Source: Tenacibaculum pacificus (lineage in GTDB: Bacteria > Bacteroidota > Bacteroidia > Flavobacteriales > Flavobacteriaceae). Taken from it: 64,000 bases of DNA. This document shows, in pieces, positions 1-9,076 of this stretch. A model generated the notes under the pieces. The model was not told where the DNA came from and made no database searches. It saw only the letters and a list, made by a program, of their open reading frames with translations. Both the position numbers and the translations under genes were made by a program. Position 1 is the stretch's first letter. Each line of letters begins with the position of its first letter. The DNA is taken from assembly GCF_027941775.1 (NCBI RefSeq), contig NZ_CP115917.1, positions 95,001 to 159,000 of the forward strand. The letters are read 5' to 3'.

Positions 1-284
1 AGTTCGGTCTCTATCTGCTGTGGGCGTTAGAAATTTGAGTGGATTTGACTTTAGTACGAGAGGACCGAGTTGAACTAACCTCTGGTGTATCTGTTGTTCC
101 GCCAGGAGCATTGCAGAGTAGCTACGTTGGGAAGGGATAAGCGCTGAAAGCATATAAGCGCGAAACCCACCACAAGATGAGATTTCTTTAAAGGGTCGTG
201 GAAGATTACCACGTTGATAGGATACAGGTGTAAAGGCAGTAATGTCATAGCCGAGTATTACTAATAACCCATAGGCTTATGTAG
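1..284 (+). rRNA. 23S ribosomal RNA, 3' end (partial)
   Basis: The window opens inside the 3' portion of a 23S rRNA gene. The sarcin-ricin loop core AGTACGAGAGGACC is visible near 54-67, followed by conserved domain VI sequence ending about GGCTTA near 275-280. The 5' part lies off the left edge. The exact 3' end is estimated by eye. It is followed by 5S rRNA in the usual order, so this is the distal end of an rrn operon on the plus strand. No tRNA gene is seen between 23S and 5S or after 5S. Confidence 0.95.
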
Positions 285-288
285 AAGT

Positions 289-310
289 CTTGCGCTCGAA
301 AGGGCGCAAG
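289..310 (+). other. hairpin in the 23S-5S spacer
   Basis: CTTGCGC and GCGCAAG form a 7-bp stem around a short loop directly after the 23S 3' end. It may help rRNA processing. It has no following T-run, so it is not a terminator. Confidence 0.5.
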
Positions 311-388
311 CACCAACTCTTTTGATTATTTACGATATAATTTTTACCAATATGTTAACTTACACAGTTGAAATATACTGAAACGATT

Positions 389-497
389 TAAGGTGATTAT
401 CGCAATGGGGCTCACCTCTTTCCATCCCGAACAGAGAAGTTAAGCCCATTTGCGCCGATGGTACTGCCAATGGTGGGAGAGTAGGTCGTTGCCTTTC
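389..497 (+). rRNA. 5S ribosomal RNA
   Basis: The conserved core CCATCCCGAACAGAGAAGTT is present at about 422-441, with the helix IV/V sequence GGTACTGCC and GGGAGAGTAGGTCG downstream. The ends AAGGTG... and ...TTGCCTT can pair as helix I. Length about 109 nt is normal. Ends are estimated by pairing. It closes the rRNA operon and is followed by a strong terminator. Confidence 0.93.
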
Positions 498-501
498 TTT
501 T

Positions 502-535
502 AAACCTCAATCTATAAAGATTGAGGTTTTTTTTT
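502..535 (+). terminator. rRNA operon terminator
   Basis: AAACCTCAATCT and AGATTGAGGTTT form a perfect 12-bp stem with a 4-nt loop, followed by a run of about 10 T. It lies just after 5S and ends the rrn transcript. Confidence 0.9.
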
Positions 536-562
536 GCCCTAAACTGAAATAAATAATATATA

Positions 563-599
563 AAAAATCCTCACAAATTTTAATTTTTGTAAGGATTTT
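563..599 (-). terminator. probable terminator of the Moco operon
   Basis: AAAATCCT and AGGATTTT flank an AT-rich inverted repeat. On the minus strand the stem ends in a T-run. It lies about 100 nt beyond the stop of the last gene of the minus-strand molybdopterin operon, with repeat copy 1 between stop and stem. Confidence 0.6.
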
Positions 600-620
600 A
601 TAAAGTGTATCATAGGTTTT

Positions 621-703
621 TAGCCCCGATTGAAGCAATTGTTTGAGCTCTTTTTTTGATTTTTCTTCAAAAAAAAGCGAGTGCGGAAAGCGGGATTAGC
701 TTC
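621..703 (-). repeat. dispersed intergenic repeat, copy 1
   Basis: Minus-strand copy of an approximately 85-bp element found five times in this window (others at 16977, 38205, 42787 and 50950). Shared blocks are CCCGCTTTCCGCACTCGC, an A/T-rich hairpin (CGCTTTTTTTTGA ... TCAAAAAAAGAGC), AGAGCTCAAACAATTG and a CAATCGGGGCTA end. GAAGC at one end and GCTTC near the other form a second, outer stem. It begins immediately at the stop codon of the MobA-like gene, so it forms that operon's 3' UTR. Confidence 0.85.
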
Positions 704-1827
704 TAATTATTTAAATTATCTTCAATCTCTTTTTTAGCTATTTGAAATTCTTCAGGTGTATTTATATTTCTAATCAAATTATCGTCAACTTCAATAATTT
801 CAATATCAGAATTAATTAATATTTTTCGAGGACACGAATAGCCTTGTGCTAAATATTGTAATAATTTAGTGTATGCTTTCGGTTCATAAATAGTAATTAA
901 AGGCTCAGGAAATTCTTTGTTTTTTCCTTTAATTGTAGTTGCTATTTTACTCGGATTTCTTTTTTGTAAAACTAATTGAATTAACTCTTTATTCAGAAAA
1001 GGAAGATCGGTAGCTATAGCAAACCAAGCCGAATTTGGGTCTTTTTGAAAAGCAGAACAAATTCCGCCAAATGGACCAATATTTAAAAATGTATCCTGAA
1101 TTTCATCCGAAGCAATAGTTTTATCAAAAGTAGCTTGTATAGAGTAAAATGTTTTTAAACCATTACTTTCTAATAGCGTTTTTGCGTGCTCTTTTTGAGG
1201 TTTGTTATAATATGCTAAAGTAGATTTATCGGTTCCCATACGAGTACTTTTTCCACCAGTTAAAACCAATCCTTTTACGGGAGCTATATTTTCTTTGATA
1301 AGACAATCAATGTGATTGGCAATTTTATTTACTTCATCAATAGTATAAGAAGTAATGTTTTTTATTTGTGGAAATTTTTCAACTAAACAATCAAAATAAG
1401 TAACGTCTGAATTTAACTTAATAACAAATTGAATGTTTGTTATTTCATCTAACCTTTTTTTAATAGAAGCTTCTTTTTCTTCATCTAAAATTAAAATTTG
1501 TTTTGCTCCTTGATAGTGGTTTCCGTTGATAAAAACAAAATCATGATTAATAAATTGTAAACGTTGTTCAAATTTATTAATAGGGCTTACTGTGTTAATT
1601 TGTAAGTTTCCTTGATGATGAAAAGTGTATTCGGTAAAGTTATTTTTATCAATATTTTTAGCGTGAGAAGCATCAAAATAAGCTAAGTTATAGTTTTGTA
1701 ATTTAGATGAAACTTTATTTACTAAATCAGCAATGATACCGCAATTTGTTCCTAAAATAGCTACTTCATTTGCTGCAAAATTATCGGTATTTTTTTTAGC
1801 AATATTTGCGTGTTTTTGATGTGCCAT
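703..1827 (-). CDS. MobA-type molybdenum cofactor nucleotidyltransferase with MobB-like N-terminal domain
   Basis: A 374-residue protein. Residues from about 186 on are a MobA/NTP-transferase domain: LTGGKSTRMGTDK at about 189-201 is the classic nucleotide-binding loop, and ATDLPFL near 270 is the metal-binding Asp region. MobA attaches GMP to molybdopterin. Residues about 20-180 look like a MobB-type domain, but the P-loop position reads GTNCGIIADLV and lacks the GKS/T lysine, so GTP binding there is doubtful. It is the last gene of the Moco operon, and its start directly abuts the proC stop with no gap. The MobA domain is clear. The MobB relationship is inferred from position and fold-like pattern only. 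Confidence 0.82.
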   Translation of the reverse strand: MAHQKHANIAKKNTDNFAANEVAILGTNCGIIADLVNKVSSKLQNYNLAYFDASHAKNIDKNNFTEYTFHHQGNLQINTVSPINKFEQRLQFINHDFVFINGNHYQGAKQILILDEEKEASIKKRLDEITNIQFVIKLNSDVTYFDCLVEKFPQIKNITSYTIDEVNKIANHIDCLIKENIAPVKGLVLTGGKSTRMGTDKSTLAYYNKPQKEHAKTLLESNGLKTFYSIQATFDKTIASDEIQDTFLNIGPFGGICSAFQKDPNSAWFAIATDLPFLNKELIQLVLQKRNPSKIATTIKGKNKEFPEPLITIYEPKAYTKLLQYLAQGYSCPRKILINSDIEIIEVDDNLIRNINTPEEFQIAKKEIEDNLNN

Positions 1828-2613
1828 TTATAAATTATCTATTTTATTTTTTGATGCAACAATTCCCTGAATAATAGAAGAACTAAAACCTTCTTGTTCC
1901 ATTTTATTTAAACCTGTAATGGTAATTCCTTGTGGAGTTGTTACTTTATCAATTTCACTTTCAGGATGATTACCGTGCTGTAAAATTAATTCTGCCGCTC
2001 CTTTTAAAGTTTGTGCTGCTATTTTTTGAGACAACTCAGAACTAAACCCTATTTCGATACCTCCTTGCATTGAAGCACGAAGATAACGCAATGCAAAAGC
2101 AATTCCACTAGCGGCTAAAACGGTTGCAGAAGCCATTAAATCATCATCAATAAAAACAGTTTCACCTAAGTTTTTAAAGATAGTTTCTACTTGTTTTTGC
2201 TGATTTTCATTACTATCAATAGTTGATATACAAGTCATCGATTGTTTAATCGCTGCTGCCGTATTTGGCATTGCTCTAAACAATGGAAGTTCTTTTTTAA
2301 GAATTACTTTTAAATCGGATAGTTCAATACCTGTAACCGTAGAAATAATTATTTGGTCGGTTAATTGAGGTGTTAACTGAGTTAATACTTCTTTAGTTTT
2401 TTGAGGTTTTACACATAAAATAATAATACTTGTTTTTTCAATTGCATCACTATTTATGGTTGTTACTAACGTTCCGTTATCAGCATATTTTTTTAACGCT
2501 TTTGTATTTCTTCTTGATAAACTTAAATCAGTTGGATGTAATCCACTTTCTAAAAGTCCATCTGCAATTGCACATCCTAATTTTCCTGCTCCAATGATTG
2601 CTATTTTATCCAT
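1828..2613 (-). CDS. proC: pyrroline-5-carboxylate reductase
   Basis: 261 residues. It catalyses the last step of proline synthesis, reducing 1-pyrroline-5-carboxylate with NAD(P)H in the cytoplasm. The N-terminal Rossmann motif IGAGKLGCAIADGL is at about 6-19, FRAMPNTAA at about 113-121 is the conserved family signature, and the C-terminal part holds VTTPQGIT of the substrate-binding dimer domain. Its start overlaps the moaC end by 8 nt and its stop touches the MobA-like start, so it is translationally embedded in the molybdenum-cofactor operon, although proline synthesis has no known link to that pathway. Confidence 0.93.
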   Translation of the reverse strand: MDKIAIIGAGKLGCAIADGLLESGLHPTDLSLSRRNTKALKKYADNGTLVTTINSDAIEKTSIIILCVKPQKTKEVLTQLTPQLTDQIIISTVTGIELSDLKVILKKELPLFRAMPNTAAAIKQSMTCISTIDSNENQQKQVETIFKNLGETVFIDDDLMASATVLAASGIAFALRYLRASMQGGIEIGFSSELSQKIAAQTLKGAAELILQHGNHPESEIDKVTTPQGITITGLNKMEQEGFSSSIIQGIVASKNKIDNL

Positions 2614-3082
2614 TTTTTATATCAGATTTACCACCAGTTTTTTCTAGTAATTTTATTTCTTTAATTATCATTTTTTGATTGATAGCCTTACACATATCGT
2701 AAATGGTTAAACAAGTTGCCGAAGCTCCTGTTAAAGCTTCCATTTCAACGCCTGTTTTTCCTTCGATAGTAACTTTACAAAACACTTCTAATTGTTCTTT
2801 ATCAATAATATTGATCTGAATATCTACACCATTAATTAATAAAGGATGACACATGGGAATAATATCCGAAGTTTTTTTAACCGCTTGAATTCCTGCAATA
2901 ATAGCCGTTTGAAAAACAGCTCCTTTTTTGGTGATTAAATCATCATTTTTAAAATGAGAAATAATTTCTGAACCTAAAAACATTGTAGCTTTTGCAATTG
3001 CCGTTCGTTTCGTGATTTTTTTATCAGAAACATTGACCATTTTAGGTTGATTTTTCTCGTTTATGTGCGTGAAATTACTCAT
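2606..3082 (-). CDS. moaC: cyclic pyranopterin monophosphate synthase MoaC
   Basis: 158 residues, the normal MoaC size. It converts the MoaA product 3',8-cyclo-GTP to cyclic pyranopterin monophosphate, the first stable Moco intermediate. Visible family motifs are PKMVNVSDK near the N-terminus, MCHPLLI in the middle, and KTGVEMEALTGASATCL followed by a C-terminal LLEKTGGKS. It overlaps moeA upstream by 4 nt (ATGA) and proC downstream by 8 nt, indicating translational coupling. Confidence 0.95.
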   Translation of the reverse strand: MSNFTHINEKNQPKMVNVSDKKITKRTAIAKATMFLGSEIISHFKNDDLITKKGAVFQTAIIAGIQAVKKTSDIIPMCHPLLINGVDIQINIIDKEQLEVFCKVTIEGKTGVEMEALTGASATCLTIYDMCKAINQKMIIKEIKLLEKTGGKSDIKNG

Positions 3083-4320
3083 TTTTTATATCTAATTACA
3101 GGAAAAATAGTTCCTTTTTTAAAATCGATTTGTTCAGTTGCTGGTATTTCTATAAACCCATCAGCATTTACTAAACTAGCTAAATCTCCAGAACCATTTG
3201 CTTTTATTGGAGTTGCTAGTATTTGTCCGTTTACGTTTTCTAATTTAACTTGTAAAAAGTACGTAAGATTGGGTTTAAAAATAATATTTTCAGAAAGAAC
3301 AGCAAATTGTTTATCTTCTTTATTTCCGATTGATTTATAATACCAATCATAAAAATAAACCAAACAATTTACAAAAGTAGAAATTGGATTTCCAGGAAAA
3401 GCAAAGACAATTGTATTATTGTTTTTTACAGATTTATAAACATCTTGTTCATTAATATTTAAAGCCTCTGCTATGCCGAACCAAAAAGGTTTTCCTGGGC
3501 GTTGCGCTACTTTATGAAATAATTTATTAACACCTAATTCAGCAAATACTTCGGGTAAAAAATCAAATTTACCTTTACTAACCGCACCGCTACATAATAG
3601 TACATCGTATTCTTGTAAATAGTTACTTATTTTTTCTTTTAAAATTGATTTACTATCTGTAATATGAACAATTTCTGAAGGAATATATAATTCCTTTAAT
3701 AAGGAAACCAAGGTGTAAACATTCGATTTTCTAATTTGATAATCTAGCGGATTTTCATTTACATCAACTAATTCATCACCCGTAGAAATAATCATTACTT
3801 TAGGCTGTTTTGCTACTTTTACAGTTGATTTTCCTACCGTAGCAATCACGCCAATTTCAGCCGCTGAAATAAGGGTGTTTTTATCGATTAAAACATCGTT
3901 TTGTAATTTGTCCTTTCCTTTGGGATGTACATTTTGATGTGTATTAATTGTATCAATAGTAATTGTTGCAATTCCATTTTTGATACTAACATCTTCATAT
4001 CTGATTACCGTATCGCAATTATTTGGCAATACAGCGCCCGTCATTACTTCAATGCAATTTTCTGGATATTGTATGGTTAATTGTGCGCTTCCTGCAGGTT
4101 GAATTCCTTTAATTTTAAAACTACGTTTTCCATTTTCAAAATGAAGGTAGTTAATAGCGATTCCGTCCATAGCAACACGATTGAAAGGTGGGAAATCTCT
4201 ATCGGCAAGAATATCTTCTTTTAAAATTCGTCCAACAGATTCCATAAAAGGAATGTTTTCTGTTCCAAAATCTAAAGTATTTTGTTGAATTATTTCTTTT
4301 GCTTTTTTTACTGAAATCAT
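3079..4320 (-). CDS. moeA: molybdopterin molybdotransferase MoeA
   Basis: 413 residues. MoeA inserts molybdate into adenylated molybdopterin. Motifs seen: FNRVAMDGIAI near 45-55, GAVLPNNCDTVIRYED near 95, ISTGDELV near 180, CSGAVSKGKFDF near 245 (the family usually has GGVSMG), QRPGKPFWFG and FAFPGNP. It sits between moaA (52 nt upstream) and moaC (4-nt overlap). Confidence 0.94.
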   Translation of the reverse strand: MISVKKAKEIIQQNTLDFGTENIPFMESVGRILKEDILADRDFPPFNRVAMDGIAINYLHFENGKRSFKIKGIQPAGSAQLTIQYPENCIEVMTGAVLPNNCDTVIRYEDVSIKNGIATITIDTINTHQNVHPKGKDKLQNDVLIDKNTLISAAEIGVIATVGKSTVKVAKQPKVMIISTGDELVDVNENPLDYQIRKSNVYTLVSLLKELYIPSEIVHITDSKSILKEKISNYLQEYDVLLCSGAVSKGKFDFLPEVFAELGVNKLFHKVAQRPGKPFWFGIAEALNINEQDVYKSVKNNNTIVFAFPGNPISTFVNCLVYFYDWYYKSIGNKEDKQFAVLSENIIFKPNLTYFLQVKLENVNGQILATPIKANGSGDLASLVNADGFIEIPATEQIDFKKGTIFPVIRYKK

Positions 4321-4372
4321 ATATTTATGAGAAAGTTATCAATTTTGCTAAAACTGATGTTTTTATAATTAA

Positions 4373-5365
4373 TTATCCACCGATTGTACTCACGCTTTCA
4401 GAAACACTTCCTTGTTTTCGGTTTGCTTCTGCGATAAAGCCATTTTCAGGTTTTTCTTTTATCAATGATAAAAAAAGTTCTTTTAAATCATCATTAGAAG
4501 CACCATTTCTGATAAAATCACGTAAGTTAAAAACACCATCATCAAACAAACAATTTTTAAAAGTTCCTATTGATGTAATTCTTATGCGATTGCAATCGTT
4601 GCAAATAGTACGGGTAAAAGCAGGAATAATCCCCACAGTTCCTTGATGATTTTTGATAGAAAAATTACGAGAAGTAGATGATTTTTCTGAAATTATATTT
4701 TCTACGGAATATTGAGATTTTATTTCTTCTAAAATTTTGTTGTAATTCCAGTTTTCTTTCATTTCACGCTGTCCTTTTCCGTTGAAAGGCATTTCTTCAA
4801 TAAACCGAAGTGCAATATTTTTATCTTTAGTTAAGCCAACAAAATCATTAATTTCATCCGTATTAAAACCAGTTTGTACAACTACATTTAATTTTAAGTT
4901 AAGGCTGCTTTTTTCTAATAATTGAAAAGTTTTATATACTTCAGGAAATACATCACGACGTGTAATTTTAGCAAATTTATCCGTATTTAAACTATCAAGA
5001 CTTAAATTGATATTTTTTACTTTATCTAATTTTTCTAAAGTTTCGATATGTTCAGAAATTAATGCACCGTTTGTTGTAATATTAATTTCATCCAACAAAT
5101 CGTTATAAGAAAGCATTTCTAAAAACGACATAAAATCTTTACGAACAAAAGGTTCGCCACCTGTTAACCGAACTTTATTTACACCTAATTCGGTAAGTAC
5201 TCGAATTAGGCGATACATTTCTTTATAAGTTAATAATTCTTTTCGAGGAACAATATCAATACCATGAGCAGGCATACAATATTGGCAACGTAAGTTACAT
5301 CTATCTGTTACGGCTAAGCGAACATAGCTGATTTGTCTACCAAAATTATCAATAAGTTTGTGCAT
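4373..5365 (-). CDS. moaA: GTP 3',8-cyclase MoaA
   Basis: 330 residues, a radical SAM enzyme that starts Moco synthesis by cyclising GTP. The N-terminal 4Fe-4S cluster motif is DRCNLRCQYCMP (CX3CX2C) near 20. LTGGEPFVRKD near 68 is the SAM-binding region. The second cluster is CNDCNRIRITSIGTFKNC near 257-275. The C-terminus ends in the catalytic Gly-Gly (STIGG), so the protein is intact. It lies only 12 nt downstream of the MutS-like gene and probably shares its transcript. moaD, moaE and moeB are not in this window. Confidence 0.95.
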   Translation of the reverse strand: MHKLIDNFGRQISYVRLAVTDRCNLRCQYCMPAHGIDIVPRKELLTYKEMYRLIRVLTELGVNKVRLTGGEPFVRKDFMSFLEMLSYNDLLDEINITTNGALISEHIETLEKLDKVKNINLSLDSLNTDKFAKITRRDVFPEVYKTFQLLEKSSLNLKLNVVVQTGFNTDEINDFVGLTKDKNIALRFIEEMPFNGKGQREMKENWNYNKILEEIKSQYSVENIISEKSSTSRNFSIKNHQGTVGIIPAFTRTICNDCNRIRITSIGTFKNCLFDDGVFNLRDFIRNGASNDDLKELFLSLIKEKPENGFIAEANRKQGSVSESVSTIGG

Positions 5366-5377
5366 ATAATATCGATA

Positions 5378-7146
5378 TTAAACAATTTCCATCTTTTTTA
5401 GTAAGAATGAAGCGTTCATATTTTCGCATACTCCGTTTTTCATTTTATAGTCGAAATCTAATTCATCATTAATAATTTCGGCATCAAAATAATAATTTTT
5501 CACACTGCTATATTCGTTTGATAATTCACATAAACTTACATCATGCGTAGCAATAATTCCTGTTGATTTTGAATTATTTAATTTTTCAACGAATTTTTTA
5601 GAGCCAATTGCTTTATCTTGACTATTTGTTCCTTTTAAAATTTCATCTAAAATGATAAAATAATTATCCGTTTTAATTTCGTTTACGATAAATTTTAAAC
5701 GTTTTAATTCGGCATAAAAATACGATTCATCTTCGCTTAACGAATCTGAAGTTCGCATACTTGTAATTAATTTTATCGGATTATAACTTACTTTTTCAGC
5801 ACAAATAGGCAAACCAGTATTTGACATTACAATTGCCAAAGAAATACTTCTTAAGAAAGTACTTTTTCCAGCCATATTTGCACCTGTAACTATAAAGAAA
5901 TTTTCGGTATCTATTACAAAATCGTTGTCAATTCTTTTAGAAGGATTTAATAAAGGATGCCCTAAATTTACGGCATTTAAAACCGCTTTTTCTTTACTGA
6001 TATTAGGAAAAACGTATTCAGGTTTATTAAAAACAAAGTTGGCTAACGAATTTTGAGCATCAAAAAATGAAACAACATTAAACCATTCTTCAATAGTGTT
6101 TTTATAAGTTGTAATCCATTTTTCTATTTTGATGGTATTTCGAATATCCATTAGAAAAAGTCCATTTCCTGCAAGAGCAATCATAAAATTGCTACGTTGA
6201 TCAAAAGCATCTAATTTTTTAGAAAATTCTTTAAAAATATCCGAAGCTTTTTTATTTTCTTGTTGAATTTTTTGTTGTTTATCTTTTAAAATTGAATTTG
6301 TAAAAGTTTCATTTTCTATCTGTGCTAATAATTGATGATATTGATTAAACGTTTCTTTTGCTTTATCTGTTTCAGAAGCTAATTCTTGAATGTTTTTAAT
6401 ATAAAAAGCGGTAATTGATAATCCAATTAAAAACCAAATTAACACAATTGAAAATGGAATAATACTAAAACTTAATAATCCAATTAAAACAAGTGAAACT
6501 CCAGAAAAAGCGTATGAAAATAACATCAAAAAAGAAGGAAGTTTTTGTTGATACGAATGCACCCAATTTACAATAGTAGGAATGGCTGTTTTGGTGTTTA
6601 TTAAATTAGCAACCGCTGTAAAATTTTGACGCCAAGTTGTTTTTAAAGCTAATTCTTTTGCTACTTTTTGACGTTCATCAATATCATTTATATTGTTACT
6701 TGTTAAAATATTTGCTAATAATTTTCGACCTTCACTTGTTGCTGTTCGGTTTATGTATTGAAAAAAAGAACCACCTCCAAACAAATCAATATCGTTGCTA
6801 AAATAATGCTCAGGATTTGTAAATTCTTCACCGCTATCTAAATGTAAATAGTTTCCTTTTAATACTTCTATTTCAGTTTTATTGATGTTTAATTTGGCAT
6901 CAGCAAGACTTTTTTCTGTTTTAATTGCAAGTGTTTTGTTATCAAAACTCCAAAAGTGATAACTCCTAAACCTGTTAATATAAAAAATAAATTATCTTTT
7001 GTAAAACCCACGTATGCAGATAAAGCAATGGTTAAAAAAGCCAAAAGACGTAAAATACGTGTGGTTAATAATTGTTTTTTCAGCCCAATTAAAATGGTAT
7101 TTAAGCTGTTTATTTCTTCTTTATAAAATTGAATTGGTTCTTGCAT
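5378..7146 (-). CDS. membrane-anchored MutS-family ATPase, frame-broken
   Basis: The ATG at 7146 opens a reading frame with two predicted membrane helices (about residues 28-66). This frame shifts near 6890-6960 into the frame that carries the rest. After the shift the sequence reads in-frame through SLADAKLNINKTEIEVL to a MutS domain V with Walker A GANMAGKST, Walker B YFIILDE and the dimer/ABC motif GTNSQDKA. The mismatch-recognition and connector domains of MutS1 are absent, so this is the MutS-related membrane family and its substrate is unknown. The intact product would be about 589 residues. The break is probably a one-base error. It lies upstream of moaA in the same orientation. Confidence 0.8.
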
Positions 7147-7221
7147 TGTGTTGTAAATAAATATTGAGGTAAATGTACATATAGCAACTTAAATATCTTT
7201 ATAAAATTGTATTTTCGTTGA

Positions 7222-9076
7222 ATGCCAACTTCATTAGAACTTCAACTAAAAACATTGCCCACTTCGCCAGGAGTTTATCAATATTTTGATAACGACGAAG
7301 TGATTATTTATGTAGGAAAAGCAAAAAATTTAAAGAAGCGGGTTTCTTCTTATTTTACCAAAACTCATTGAAAATGGTAAAACACGAATTCTAGTAAAAA
7401 AAATTGTACGCATCGAGCATATTGTGGTTGACACAGAAACTGATGCTTTATTATTAGAAAATAATCTGATAAAAAAATACAAACCTCGCTATAATATTTT
7501 ACTAAAGGATGATAAATCGTATCCTTGGCTTTGTATCAAAAAAGAACGTTTTCCACGAGTTTTTTCTACTCGAAGAGTTATAAAAGATGGCTCAGAATAT
7601 TTTGGTCCTTATACCAATGTTAAAATGGTGCAGTCGCTTTTAAGTTTGATAAAAGAACTATATCCGCTACGAACTTGTACTTATGATTTGAGTGAACAAA
7701 AAATTACATCTTATAAATATAAAGTTTGTTTAGAATATCATTTAGGAAATTGTAAAGGCGCTTGTGAAGGACATCAGCAAGAAGCCAATTATTTAGAAGA
7801 AATTAGCGCAATACGAAATATATTAAAAGGAAATTTTAAAGAAATTTTAGATAAGTTACAAAGTTTAATGCTTGATTTTGCTTCGGAAATGAAATTTGAA
7901 GAAGCTCAGAAAATCAAAGAAAAATTAGCGTTGTTACAAAATTATCAAGCAAAATCGACTATTGTAAATCCGTCAATTAATAATGTCGATGTATTTTCAA
8001 TTATTTCTGATGAAACTTACGGTTATGCAAATTTCTTTAAAGTGATGAACGGTGCAATTGTGCAATCGTACACCACCGAAATAAAAAAGAAATTAGATGA
8101 AAGCAATAAACAGTTATTAGAACTGTTTATTGTTGAAACTAGAAACAGATTTAATTCTTTATCGAGAGAAGTTTATGTACCTTTTGATGTTGATTTAGGA
8201 GAACAAATAAAAGTTACAGTTCCTAAATTAGGCGATAAAAAAAGAGTCGTAGATTTATCAGAAAGAAATGCAAAATACTATCGAATTGAGCAATTAAAAC
8301 AATTAAAAATAGTAAATCCTGAGCGTCATATAAATAGAATTATGAGGCAAATGCAAAGAGATTTACGTTTGCAAAATGAACCTAGACATATTGAATGTTT
8401 CGATAATTCAAATATTCAAGGTACACATCCTGTTGCCGCTTGTGTAGTTTTTAAAGATGGAAAACCAAGTAAAAAAGAGTATCGTCATTATGATATTAAA
8501 ACAGTTATAGGTCCTGATGATTTTGCATCAATGGAAGAAGTTGTGTTTCGTAGATACAAACGTTTGTTAGCCGAAAATGAGCCTTTGCCACAACTTATCG
8601 TTATTGATGGAGGTAAAGGACAATTATCATCAGCATTAAAAAGTTTAGATATTTTAGGCTTGAGAGGAAAAATAGCCATTATTGGTATTGCAAAACGATT
8701 GGAAGAAATTTATTATCCAGGAGATTCTGTTCCATTGTATTTAGATAAAAAATCAGAAAGTTTAAAAATAATTCAATTTTTACGAAATGAAGCCCATCGT
8801 TTTGGAATTACGCTTCATCGAAACAAACGAAGTAAAAGTGCCATCACATCAGAATTAGAAGAAATTCCAACTATTGGAGCCAAAACTATTGCTACTTTAT
8901 TACGTAAATTTAAATCTGTTAAACGTATTAAAGAAGCCACTTTAAATGATTTAAAAGAAATAATTGGGCTTTCAAGAGCTCAAAAAATACATCAATATTA
9001 TCAAAAAGAAAAAAATGAAAAAGTTGCTAATCTTATTGTTTTTTCCTGTGCTAATGATGGCGCAAAATCAACCTAA
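7222..9076 (+). CDS. uvrC: excinuclease ABC subunit C, frame-broken
   Basis: UvrC makes both incisions around DNA lesions in nucleotide excision repair. The start at 7222 opens with a GIY-YIG domain (SPGVYQYFD then [12 protein letters not shown]). One extra T near 7369 (CATTGAAAAT) creates a stop. Removing it restores the frame into [11 protein letters not shown] and on through [20 protein letters not shown], a UVR helix ([14 protein letters not shown]), the RNase H-like catalytic core ([13 protein letters not shown]) and C-terminal HhH motifs. The frame as written also runs 62 nt into the next gene. One A added in the A-run at 9011-9014 would give the usual ATGA stop-start overlap, so a second error is likely. 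The expected product is about 599 residues. Confidence 0.9.

Noticed and set aside
1..540. tRNA genes in or after the rRNA operon end
   Set aside because: No cloverleaf or conserved GGTTCGAATCC-type arm was found in this stretch.
621..703. Repeat copy 1 as a plain terminator of the Moco operon
   Set aside because: The same element occurs on both strands in five places and extends far beyond a simple stem; a separate terminator-like stem lies at 563-599.
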